Assembly: GCA_016218725.1 (NCBI GenBank)
Contig: JACRDB010000157.1
Span: 1 to 46,023 of the forward strand
DNA length: 46,023 nucleotides
Direction of reading: 5' to 3'
From: Deltaproteobacteria bacterium
GTDB taxonomy: Bacteria > Myxococcota_A > Polyangia > Polyangiales > Ga0077539
The translations under genes were made by a program, and so were the position numbers. Under the pieces are notes generated by a model that saw only the letters and a program-made list of their open reading frames with translations, had not been told where the DNA came from and searched no databases. Shown in pieces: positions 8,672 to 16,174 of the stretch (the stretch's first letter is position 1; each line of letters opens with the position of its first letter).

Positions 8672-9142
8672 CTACGCCGTCGCCGCGCGGGCGATGTTCT
8701 CAAGACACCGCTGCATCGCGCGCTGAAAGCGCGACGCCACCAGGCGGGCGAGCCACGCCCGGCCAGGCTTCTCATGGATGGTGTAGGTCCAGGTGACCTT
8801 TGTGCCCTCCCCCTCGGGCTCGAAGCGCCAGGCGCTCACCATGTTCGTGCACAGGAGCTTCTGCAGCGGGTTCATCACCGCCATTTCGTAGTCGTGCACC
8901 CTCGGGGCCTCGAAGGCCACGATCCGTTCCTTGATCCTGCTGCCGTCCGAGAGCCTCACGCTCCGCAGCGCCCCGGGCACGAGGCCAGAGCCCCCGTCCA
9001 TGGAAGCCTCCAGGATGGCGGGGATCAGGGGCTTGAAGCCCGTAAAGAATTCGGCCAATCTGGCCGGATTTTCTGCGGCGATGGCAAAGACGTGGCCTGG
9101 GGGTCGTGGGATGGTGAGGTCGGCCTGGACATGGATGGGCAT
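8672..9142 (-). CDS. SRPBCC (START-like) family protein
   Basis: This 156-aa protein has the SRPBCC layout: N-terminal strand plus P-x-x-V-F (IPRPPGHVFAIAAENP), a central run of beta strands (RIKERIVAFEAPRVHDYEM), the strand W-R-F-E-P-E-G-E-G-T-K-V-T-W-T-Y, and a long C-terminal helix (FQRAMQRCLENIARA). Such proteins form a helix-grip fold with a hydrophobic pocket and bind lipids, polyketides or other small hydrophobic ligands. There is no signal peptide, so it should be cytoplasmic. The ligand cannot be inferred. It is divergent from the membrane-protein gene at 9231, with 88 bases between. Confidence 0.8.
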   Translation of the reverse strand: MPIHVQADLTIPRPPGHVFAIAAENPARLAEFFTGFKPLIPAILEASMDGGSGLVPGALRSVRLSDGSRIKERIVAFEAPRVHDYEMAVMNPLQKLLCTNMVSAWRFEPEGEGTKVTWTYTIHEKPGRAWLARLVASRFQRAMQRCLENIARAATA

Positions 9143-9150
9143 GGCGGTGG

Positions 9151-9165
9151 CAGGGTACGTCCCTG
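9151..9165. promoter_or_regulatory. Short inverted repeat in a divergent promoter region
   Basis: CAGGG-TACGT-CCCTG is a perfect 5-base inverted repeat in the 88-base space between the divergent genes starting at 9142 (-) and 9231 (+). It could be a protein-binding half-site pair, but it is short and GC-rich enough to arise by chance. Confidence 0.2.
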
Positions 9166-9230
9166 GGGAGGCTGGTGGATGCTATGCTTTTCGGGAACCT
9201 CCGGGTGGTGCCTGGAGTCCTAGACGAGCG

Positions 9231-9902
9231 ATGCCAGACACCGCCACCACTGTTGAAGAGTTCCCGGCTCCGCCCGCGCCGGGCGCCGTCGATGCCCTGG
9301 ACGAGGTGCTGGTCGGGCTCCCGGCGCCCCCTCAGGCGCGCAGGCGCGTGCTCGGGGTGCTGCTCACGGGGATCTCCGTGGCGTCGCTCTTCCTGGCGTT
9401 TCAGCTCCGGGATGACGTGCGCTACGCGATGGCCCGGTCCACGCCGACCCTCCTCGGGGACGGCCGCACGGCGGACCTGGGCCCCGAGAGCGTGGCGGCC
9501 AACCAGTTCGTGACCGTGAGGGCCACGGCCTCCACCGCGGGGGCGGTGACGTACGCCCGGGTGCTCTGGCCCGGCGAGCAGGTGGTGTTCCCGGTGGCGG
9601 GACGGGACGGCCAGGCCCTCTACGTGCAGGTCCCGGACGATGGGGTGTCGCTCTCCCGCGGGGAGTTCACCGGGCGTCTGGTGCCCTTCGGGGCCGCCGG
9701 GGGGCGCTACGCGGCCGTGGGGCGCTACCTCCAGGGCTCCCTCGGCGCGCCGGTGACGGGCTCGACCTGGCTCCTGGTGGACGGGGCTTCCCCTCGGGGC
9801 AACCTCTGGGCCCCGGTGCTTGCGTCCCTCCTCCTGGCGCTGGCCCTGGGGGACCTGGCGCTCCTGCTCCGGCTGTTCCGGGGACCCCGAAAGGGCCTTT
9901 GA
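9231..9902 (+). CDS. Bitopic membrane protein of unknown function
   Basis: This 223-aa protein has a Pro/Ala-rich start, a transmembrane helix at about 40-59 (RVLGVLLTGISVASLFLAFQ), a beta-rich middle of about 130 residues and a second hydrophobic helix near 191-213, ending in a basic tail (RLFRGPRKGL). Both ends are therefore probably cytoplasmic, with the middle exposed to the periplasm. The ATG at 9231 is chosen because the frame upstream is antisense to the SRPBCC gene. It is followed 21 bases later by another plus-strand gene (9924). No family was recognised. Confidence 0.7.
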   Translation: MPDTATTVEEFPAPPAPGAVDALDEVLVGLPAPPQARRRVLGVLLTGISVASLFLAFQLRDDVRYAMARSTPTLLGDGRTADLGPESVAANQFVTVRATASTAGAVTYARVLWPGEQVVFPVAGRDGQALYVQVPDDGVSLSRGEFTGRLVPFGAAGGRYAAVGRYLQGSLGAPVTGSTWLLVDGASPRGNLWAPVLASLLLALALGDLALLLRLFRGPRKGL

Positions 9903-9923
9903 GGGTGTAGAGTCCCGGCGACC

Positions 9924-11198
9924 ATGCCGGACGCCCCCACGGAGACGCCTCCGCTCACGGTGTTGGTGGAGCTTCTGGCCTCCGCGGGCGAGTTTGACGC
10001 CGGGGTCGAGGTGCTGGAGGCCCTCCGGGGCGAGCTCGCCTCGGTGACCTCCCTGGAGGCTCGGCTCTTCCTGTGTGAGCCCCGGGACGCCCCGACGGCG
10101 CGCGGGGTGCTCTCCGCGGTGACGCCAGAACACCTGGACGCCCTGGGGCGCCGGGGCGCCCTCGGGGCCTGCGACGCCCTGGTGAAGGTGCTCTCCAGGG
10201 TGTTCCCCGAGGAGCCCGAGTGGGCCCAGCGAAGCGCGCGCCTCGCGACGCTCCTGGCCCCGTGGCCCGCGGAGACCGAGGACCCTCGCCTCGCGGAGGT
10301 GGGGCGTCTGGTGTCCCTTGGGGCCCTGCAAGACGCGCTGGGCGCGCTCCAGGCGCTGCCCCGCGATGGGCGCGTCGCGCCCCGGCTGGACGCCCTCCGG
10401 GGGGTCCTGCGGGAGCCGGTGATCACCCGTCCTTACGAAAAGGCGCCCTCGGAGCCCGCGACCCCGCCGCGGCCGTCGATGCCGTCGGTGCCGTCGGTCC
10501 TGAGCCAGCTCCGGGCGGACCTGGAGGCCGGGGACCTGGGAGGCGCCCAGCGGCAGCTCGGGATGCTCATGCGGGCCCAGCCCTCGGAGGTGCGCTGGCT
10601 CCGGGCCCGGGACGCCCTCTCGCGGCTGGTGCAGTCCCCCGCGGAGGAGGGCGGCGCCGACCTGGAGATCACGCAGCAGGTGGGCCCTGTGGCCGAGGTG
10701 GACCTTTGGGTGCGCCAGGGGGACCTCCCAAAGGCCCGGGCCCGCGCCCGGGCGCTCCTGGAGGTCGCCCAGGGCGACGCCGGTCGCGAGCTCGCCAGGC
10801 GCCTCGCGGACCTGGAGACGCTCCTCGGCGCGCTGCACCACGGAGGCTCCGACGCGCCGGAGAGGGTGAGCACCCCGGCCGCGGTGGAGCCCTCGCCGCT
10901 GCCTCCCGAGGAGGCCCCGAGTCCACCGGAGGAGCCCGACGAGGTCACCGACCGTCGCCGTTCGTCGCTCCCGGAGGCCACCGAAGAGACCCCGGCCGAG
11001 GCGGTGAGGGATACCGCGGTCCCGCCAGAGCCTGCGCCGGCGCCCGCGCCGTCCACGGCGCCCGCGCCGTCCACGGCGCCGGAGCCCACACCGTCCGCGG
11101 CGCCTGCGCCGGTCCCTCCGTCAGCGCCGGTCGCCCCCGCGGAGGCCCACGGCGCCGCCGGGCTCCAGGTGAAGCGCCGGATCGTGCGGCTCAAGTAA
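9924..11198 (+). CDS. TPR-like helical protein with Pro/Ala-rich tail
   Basis: The 424-aa product begins with helical segments (LTVLVELLASAGEFDAGVEV). It has two TPR-like helix pairs near residues 190-235 (ADLEAGDLGGAQRQLGMLMR) and 255-305 (WVRQGDLPKARARARALLEV). From about 305 to 405 it is a low-complexity Pro/Ala/Glu/Ser stretch, including a repeated P-A-P-S-T-A unit, and it ends in a basic cluster (QVKRRIVRLK). No signal peptide or membrane helix is seen, so a cytoplasmic scaffold or adaptor is plausible but unproven. It sits between a membrane-protein gene (21 bases upstream) and the GDP-fucose synthase gene (32 bases downstream). Confidence 0.7.
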   Translation: MPDAPTETPPLTVLVELLASAGEFDAGVEVLEALRGELASVTSLEARLFLCEPRDAPTARGVLSAVTPEHLDALGRRGALGACDALVKVLSRVFPEEPEWAQRSARLATLLAPWPAETEDPRLAEVGRLVSLGALQDALGALQALPRDGRVAPRLDALRGVLREPVITRPYEKAPSEPATPPRPSMPSVPSVLSQLRADLEAGDLGGAQRQLGMLMRAQPSEVRWLRARDALSRLVQSPAEEGGADLEITQQVGPVAEVDLWVRQGDLPKARARARALLEVAQGDAGRELARRLADLETLLGALHHGGSDAPERVSTPAAVEPSPLPPEEAPSPPEEPDEVTDRRRSSLPEATEETPAEAVRDTAVPPEPAPAPAPSTAPAPSTAPEPTPSAAPAPVPPSAPVAPAEAHGAAGLQVKRRIVRLK

Positions 11199-11230
11199 CC
11201 CGCTGGCGCGGCTGGACTATAGTCCCCGCC

Positions 11231-12274
11231 ATGGAGAAGGACGCCAGGATCTTCGTGGCGGGGCACCGGGGCCTTGTCGGCTCGGCCATCGTGCGCAGGC
11301 TCACCGAGGAGGGCTTCACGCGCCTCCTGACGCGCCCCCGGAGCGCGCTCGACCTCCTCGACGGCGCCGCGGTGGAGGCGTTCTTCGCGGAGGAGAGGCC
11401 CGCGTATGTGGTGCTCGCGGCGGCGAGGGTGGGGGGGATCCTGGCCAACCGCGACCGCCCCGCGGACTTCCTCTGGGAGAACCTCACGATCCAGAACAAC
11501 GTGCTCCAGGCGAGCCTCCGGCACCGGGTGACGAAGCTGCTCTTCCTTGGGAGCTCGTGCATCTACCCGAAGCACGCCCCGCAGCCCCTGCGGGAGGACG
11601 CGCTCCTGACGGGCCCGCTGGAGCCCACCAACGACGCGTACGCCATCGCGAAGATCGCGGGGATCAAGCTCTGCGACGCGATGAACCGCCAGCACGGGAC
11701 CGATTTCCTCTCGGCGATGCCCACGAACCTCTACGGCCCCGGGGACAACTTCGACCTCCAGGGGTCCCATGTGCTCCCTGCCATGGTGCGCAAGTTCCAC
11801 CTGGTGTCTCGCGCGCGCGACCCCGAGGCCCTCCGCCGGGACGAGGCCCGCTACGGCCCGATCCCCGAGGACGTGCGGGCGATGCTCTCGGGCCCGGACC
11901 CCGCGGTGCTCCTCTGGGGGACGGGCAGCCCTCGGCGGGAGTTTCTCTACAGCGACGACCTGGCCGCCGCATGCGTACACCTGCTGGAGCATGTCCACGC
12001 CCGGGACCTCGGCGGGGAGGCCACCGCGGACCGCAACCCCTGCGCGCTGGTGAACGTAGGCTACGGCGAGGACGTCACGATCCGAGAGCTCGCCGCGCTA
12101 GTCTCCGAGGTGGTGGGGTACCGGGGCCCCCTCCGCTGGGACAGCTCCCGCCCGGACGGCACCCCCCGCAAGCTCATGGACAGCTCCAGGCTCTTCGCCC
12201 TCGGGTGGAGGCCCCGGGTGCCCCTGCGCGAGGGCATCACCCGCTTGTACCAGTCGTACCTGGCCGCGCTCTGA
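11231..12274 (+). CDS. fcl: GDP-L-fucose synthase
   Basis: The protein of 347 aa is a short-chain dehydrogenase/epimerase-type enzyme that makes GDP-L-fucose from GDP-4-keto-6-deoxymannose using NADPH. The cofactor motif V-A-G-H-R-G-L-V-G-S-A is at about 8-18. The family signature S-S-C-I-Y-P-K, then L-E-P-T-N-D-A-Y-A-I-A-K with the catalytic Tyr-x3-Lys, lies near 110-145, and W-G-T-G-S-P-R-R-E-F near 230. Between the K-F-H helix and W-G-T-G there is an extra stretch of about 30 residues (roughly 195-228) compared with the usual enzyme. The partner GDP-mannose 4,6-dehydratase gene is not in this window. The product would feed fucosylated polysaccharide or glycan synthesis. Confidence 0.95.
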   Translation: MEKDARIFVAGHRGLVGSAIVRRLTEEGFTRLLTRPRSALDLLDGAAVEAFFAEERPAYVVLAAARVGGILANRDRPADFLWENLTIQNNVLQASLRHRVTKLLFLGSSCIYPKHAPQPLREDALLTGPLEPTNDAYAIAKIAGIKLCDAMNRQHGTDFLSAMPTNLYGPGDNFDLQGSHVLPAMVRKFHLVSRARDPEALRRDEARYGPIPEDVRAMLSGPDPAVLLWGTGSPRREFLYSDDLAAACVHLLEHVHARDLGGEATADRNPCALVNVGYGEDVTIRELAALVSEVVGYRGPLRWDSSRPDGTPRKLMDSSRLFALGWRPRVPLREGITRLYQSYLAAL

Positions 12275-12288
12275 AAGGGAGGACCCCG

Positions 12289-13182
12289 ATGCCCGCTGCG
12301 CCCTATCGCGAAGCCCTCACGCTCCACGGCTGGAAGCAGCGCTTCCAGAAGGCCCTGGCCACCCGCTTCGGGCTCCGGCTCCACATGACCCTGGTGGTGC
12401 TCCTGGTGGGCGCCTCGGGGGTGCTCTCGGCGCGCTTCCTCCGGGGTCTCACCGACTCCATGCCGCTGCGCTACGGTCTGGCGGTGCTCGTGGCCTATGG
12501 GGTGTTCTTCGGCCTCGTGCGCCTGTGGTTGCGCTACCTCACCACGGCCCTGCGCGAGGAGGCCCCGGATGACGCCCTCCCCAGGGAAGCCCCGGCCCTG
12601 GTGGGACAACTGGGCACACCTACACGACCCTACAATCCGAGTGTTTCCCTACACCTTGACGCTTCGGACGTGGTGGACGCCTCGCAGGCCCTGGCCTGGT
12701 CGGTGAACGGACGCTCCAACCGTACCGACGTCGGGTCTGTGGATCTGCCGGACGTCTCGGGGCTGGGCGGTGGAGGCGGTGGAGGGGGTAGTGGAGGAGG
12801 CGGTGGGGGTGGTGTGAGCCTGGACGTCGGCGACGGCGAGGGCGTGGCGGTGGTGGTGATCCTCGTGGTGGTGGCGGTGGTGGCCGCGGTGGTGCTCGGG
12901 GCGGCGGTGTGGTGCATCTGGGAGGCGCCGGTGATCCTGGGCGAGGCCGCCTTCGAGCTGGCGCTGGCGTCGGCGCTGGCGAGGGCCTCGCGCACGCTGG
13001 AGGGGCGGAGCTGGTCCCACGCCCTGTGGCGCTCGACCTGGAAGCCGGCCTTGCTCGTCCTGGCGTTGGCGGTGGGTGGCGGTGCCGCGATCCAGACAGT
13101 GTGCCCGGGGGTACCGACGCTCCACGCGGCGCTCGACCGCTGCGTGGACCATCGCCCGGAGGCCCCGCAGGGCGCTCGCTGA
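12289..13182 (+). CDS. Multi-pass membrane protein with a poly-glycine segment
   Basis: The 297-aa protein has a strong ribosome site (AGGGAGG, 6 bases before ATG). Predicted membrane helices lie near 33-52, 62-82, 186-212 (a long Val-rich run) and 253-272. A glycine-rich loop (8 Gly, Ser, 7 Gly) sits at about 158-176, just before the third helix. The stretch after it (WCIWEAPVILGEAAFELALA) resembles a group of uncharacterised bacterial membrane proteins that also carry a Gly-rich segment before a hydrophobic region. The start is 14 bases after the fcl stop, so co-transcription is likely. Function unknown. Confidence 0.75.
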   Translation: MPAAPYREALTLHGWKQRFQKALATRFGLRLHMTLVVLLVGASGVLSARFLRGLTDSMPLRYGLAVLVAYGVFFGLVRLWLRYLTTALREEAPDDALPREAPALVGQLGTPTRPYNPSVSLHLDASDVVDASQALAWSVNGRSNRTDVGSVDLPDVSGLGGGGGGGGSGGGGGGGVSLDVGDGEGVAVVVILVVVAVVAAVVLGAAVWCIWEAPVILGEAAFELALASALARASRTLEGRSWSHALWRSTWKPALLVLALAVGGGAAIQTVCPGVPTLHAALDRCVDHRPEAPQGAR

Positions 13183-13205
13183 ACGGAACTCTGCGGCGTG
13201 AGAAG

Positions 13206-13215
13206 GGAATATTCC
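13206..13215. promoter_or_regulatory. AT-rich palindrome upstream of ferritin-like lipoprotein gene
   Basis: GGAATATTCC is a perfect 10-base palindrome and one of very few AT-rich spots in the area. It lies 78 bases before the ATG at 13293, in the 110-base gap after the preceding gene. A second, looser inverted repeat (TCGGTG at 13249-13254, CACCGA at 13271-13276) lies between it and the start codon. Either could be an operator or part of a promoter; there is no direct evidence. Confidence 0.25.
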
Positions 13216-13292
13216 GCCAGCGCCCGGAGGGTGCTCGACGGCGGGGTTTCGGTGTGGCAGGGAGCAGAAGCACCGATTTCTTGGAGCCTGGA

Positions 13293-14759
13293 ATGAACCG
13301 CGAGGACATGTTTCGGCGCAGGTTGTGGGCGGCGCTCTGGTCCGGGGGTTGGCTCCTCGGGGCGAGCGCCGCGGGCTGCGAGAGCACCGTAGGCACCGGA
13401 GGACCGGTGGACGCCGCTGGGGACACGCAGGCCACACCAGACGCGGTGGTGCCCGCGGACACCCAGGCCCCGCCGGACACCTCGGCTCCGCCGGACACGC
13501 GGTCGACCGGGGACAGCACCGCCCCGCCGGACACCGCCCGGGACACCGCGGCGCCCACGGACACCGTGGCGCCCATGGACACGGCGGCGAGGGACACCGC
13601 GGCCCCGCCGGACACCGCTCCCCCCGTGGACTCCACCCCCACGGACAGCGCCCCTCCGCCAGACACGACCACCCCCACGGACACGGCGCCCGTGGATACG
13701 GGACCGCCGTGTCCGGCGCCCTTTGCGCGCACCGAGTGCATGACGGAGGAGCAGGCCCGGAGGAACATTCTCTTTCCGCCGGGGGAGATTTCTCCGCCGC
13801 CGGACGGGGGCTTCATGGACCGGCTGGAGCGGGCGACGCGGGAGTCCAATGGGTGCTACGGCCCGGGCTTCATCACCGAGGGGTGCTGCTCGCGCGCGCG
13901 GAGCGTGGCGCGGACGGGGGAGCAGTGCTGCTACGCGTTCTGCGTGATGGCGTGCTGTGGCCGCCCGTTGATGATTGACGGAGCGCCGCGGGTGGCGGCG
14001 CTGGAGCCCCGGAGCGACTGGTACACCGTCGAGCGCCGGGACGACGGGCTGGACCCGGTGACGGCGCGGGAGCTGGCCCGGGCGTGGCGCTCCGACGCGC
14101 TGCTGGAGCACGCGTCGGTGGCGTCGTTCGCGCGCTTCGTGCTGCAGCTCACCGCGGTGGGCGCGCCGCCGGAGCTGCTTCAAGACGCGCTCCGGGCGGG
14201 GATGGACGAGGTCGAGCATGCGCGCCGGTGCCTGGCCCTCGCGGCCCGCTACGACGGCGAGGCCCTCGGCCCTGCGGCCCTCCCGAGCGTGGCCGAGGCG
14301 CTGGCCACGACGCTCCCGGAGGCCGCGGCGTGTACGGTGCGCGAGGGCTGCGTCGGCGAGACCTGCTCGGCGCTCCTGGCGATGGCTCAGCGGCAGCGGG
14401 CCACGGACGCCTTCGCCCACGCGGCGCTGGACCGCATCGCCGAGGACGAGGCCGCCCACGCGGAGCTCTCCTGGCGCTTCGTGGCCTGGGCGCTGGCCAC
14501 GGGCGGAGCCTCGGTGCGGGAGGCGGTGGCGGTGGCCTTCCGAAGCGCCATCGCGGACCCGCCGGTGACGGTGCCGGGCCCCCGAGGCGCGGTGGACCCG
14601 GCGGCCTGGACGGCCCACGGGAGGCTCCACGCCACCGAGGCCCGCAAGGTCCTTGAAGACGCGCTCCAGCGGGTGGTGCGCCCCACCGCGGACGCGCTCC
14701 TGGGGGTGTCCATCCCGCCGCCCTCGGAGGGCACGGGGCCCGCGGAGCTGCGGGCGTAG
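13293..14759 (+). CDS. Ferritin-like domain lipoprotein
   Basis: The product of 488 aa has a lipoprotein signal ending S-A-A-G-C (Cys29); the start has GGAG upstream. A long linker of P-P-D-T-A-type repeats spans about 30-145. A Cys-rich region follows (CYGPGFITEGCCSRARS, GEQCCYAFCVMACCG). The C-terminal domain at about 262-410 is a four-helix ferritin-like bundle with carboxylate/His motifs at the right spacing: L-L-E-H-A-S, M-D-E-V-E-H-A-R and A-E-D-E-A-A-H-A-E. In ferritin-like proteins such residues hold two metal ions. This domain should lie outside the cytoplasm, tethered by the linker, which is unusual for a di-iron protein. Convergent with the OmpA-like gene; two bases separate the stops. 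Confidence 0.85.
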   Translation: MNREDMFRRRLWAALWSGGWLLGASAAGCESTVGTGGPVDAAGDTQATPDAVVPADTQAPPDTSAPPDTRSTGDSTAPPDTARDTAAPTDTVAPMDTAARDTAAPPDTAPPVDSTPTDSAPPPDTTTPTDTAPVDTGPPCPAPFARTECMTEEQARRNILFPPGEISPPPDGGFMDRLERATRESNGCYGPGFITEGCCSRARSVARTGEQCCYAFCVMACCGRPLMIDGAPRVAALEPRSDWYTVERRDDGLDPVTARELARAWRSDALLEHASVASFARFVLQLTAVGAPPELLQDALRAGMDEVEHARRCLALAARYDGEALGPAALPSVAEALATTLPEAAACTVREGCVGETCSALLAMAQRQRATDAFAHAALDRIAEDEAAHAELSWRFVAWALATGGASVREAVAVAFRSAIADPPVTVPGPRGAVDPAAWTAHGRLHATEARKVLEDALQRVVRPTADALLGVSIPPPSEGTGPAELRA

Positions 14760-14761
14760 TC

Positions 14762-16174
14762 CTACCGCCTCCGTCCGCGGGGGCGTGCGGGCCTCTGGGG
14801 CCTCGCCGGGGCCGGCGGGTCCACGATGTGGAACTCCACCCGGCGGTTCTGGGCGCGGTTGCGCGCGCCGATGTTGGGCCGGAGGGGCCGGGTCTGGCCG
14901 AAGCCCTGGGACTCCAGCCGCGAGGCGTCCACGCCGTGGTCCGTGAGCCAGAACCGCACCGAGGCCGCCCGCCGCTGCGAGAGCTCCAGGTTGTGCCCCG
15001 CGTCGCCGGTGCTGTCCGTGTGGCCCTCGATGCGCACCCGACGGATGCCCGTCGCGAGCCTCAGGGCCTCGGCCGCCGCGGTGAGCACCGCGGTGCTGGT
15101 CGAGAGGAGCTCGTCGCTGTCCGTGACGAAGAACACGGGCCGCCGGAGCTGCACCAGGCCCCCGGCCACGACCACCAGGCCCGGACACCCATTGCGCCGA
15201 GGCTCCGCGGACGGAGCCCCGGGGCGGTCGGGGCAGGCGTCCAGGCGGTCGATCACGCTGTCGCCGTCGCGGTCCGGGCCCGGACAACCCAGGCGCTCGG
15301 GATCCGGCGAGAACCCCGCGGGCTCGTGAGGGCACAGGTCTCCGTGGTTGGTGACCGCGTCGTTGTCATCGTCGCCGTCGGGGCATCCCACCCGCTCCGG
15401 GTCCGGCGTGGGGCCCTGGGCCTGCCCCGGGCAACGGTCCGTGTCGTCGTAGACGCCGTCCCCGTCGGTGTCCTGCAGAGGGCACCCCCGGCGCGCGGGG
15501 TCCGGCCTGCGCCCCACGGGCTCCCGAGGACAGCGGTCCTCGGCGTCCTCCACGCCGTCGGAGTCCTGGTCCTCGGGCTCCGGTGGCGGCGTGGGTGGCG
15601 GCGGCGGCGGAGGTGGTGGAGGCGCCTCCGGCGCGGGCGCCGGGGTGAAGCCCAGGGAGAGCTCGACCCCCAGGGTCACGTAGCGCAGATCCGCCGGGAA
15701 ATCCTCGGCGCCGTGCACCACCTGACCATAGCGCAGCACGGGACCTACATGTAGGTTACTCCCCGCGGCAAAGCCGTAGCCCACGCCCAGGTCCAGGGCT
15801 GCGCGCCAGGAGGCCCTGGTGCGTCCGAGGCCTACGTTCGCGTCGAGCACCAGGTTCCCGGGACCGGCCGCGAGGCTCACCCTGGGCCCGAGGCCCACGG
15901 TGGACAGGTACCCGTAGCCCTGCTCCGAGGGGAACCACCCATAGCCCCCGGACGCCTGCACGGCGAGCGGCCCGGCCAGCCTCAGGCTCGCCCGGAGCGA
16001 GCCCGAGAGGGCCGGTCCGAACCCGAGGGTGTCCCTCGCGTGGGACGAGAGGGCCATGGCCCCCCCGAGGCCCGCGTGGAGCCGCAGGCCCGAGAGCCCC
16101 TGGGCCTTCGCGGGCGCGGCCCAGCCCAGCGCCCCGAGCGCGAGCGCCGCGGCGAGCGTCTTGCGGGCGCTCAT
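14762..16174 (-). CDS. OmpA-family outer-membrane protein with thrombospondin type 3 repeats
   Basis: This 470-aa protein has a cleavable signal (about 1-25, ending AAPAKAQG) and a beta-strand-rich barrel-like region to about residue 165. A Pro-rich hinge follows (ten Pro in a row), then four calcium-binding type 3 repeats (D-S-D-G-V-E-D-A-E-D-R-C-P and similar), then a C-terminal OmpA domain. The peptidoglycan-binding signature is clear: I-E-G-H-T-D-S-T-G, L-S-Q-R-R-A-A-S-V, and N-R-R-V-E-F-H. It should span the outer membrane and grip the cell wall. Its ATG overlaps the TGA of the large Cys-rich lipoprotein gene as ATGA, so their translation is coupled. They may form one envelope structure. 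Confidence 0.92.
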   Translation of the reverse strand: MSARKTLAAALALGALGWAAPAKAQGLSGLRLHAGLGGAMALSSHARDTLGFGPALSGSLRASLRLAGPLAVQASGGYGWFPSEQGYGYLSTVGLGPRVSLAAGPGNLVLDANVGLGRTRASWRAALDLGVGYGFAAGSNLHVGPVLRYGQVVHGAEDFPADLRYVTLGVELSLGFTPAPAPEAPPPPPPPPPPTPPPEPEDQDSDGVEDAEDRCPREPVGRRPDPARRGCPLQDTDGDGVYDDTDRCPGQAQGPTPDPERVGCPDGDDDNDAVTNHGDLCPHEPAGFSPDPERLGCPGPDRDGDSVIDRLDACPDRPGAPSAEPRRNGCPGLVVVAGGLVQLRRPVFFVTDSDELLSTSTAVLTAAAEALRLATGIRRVRIEGHTDSTGDAGHNLELSQRRAASVRFWLTDHGVDASRLESQGFGQTRPLRPNIGARNRAQNRRVEFHIVDPPAPARPQRPARPRGRRR

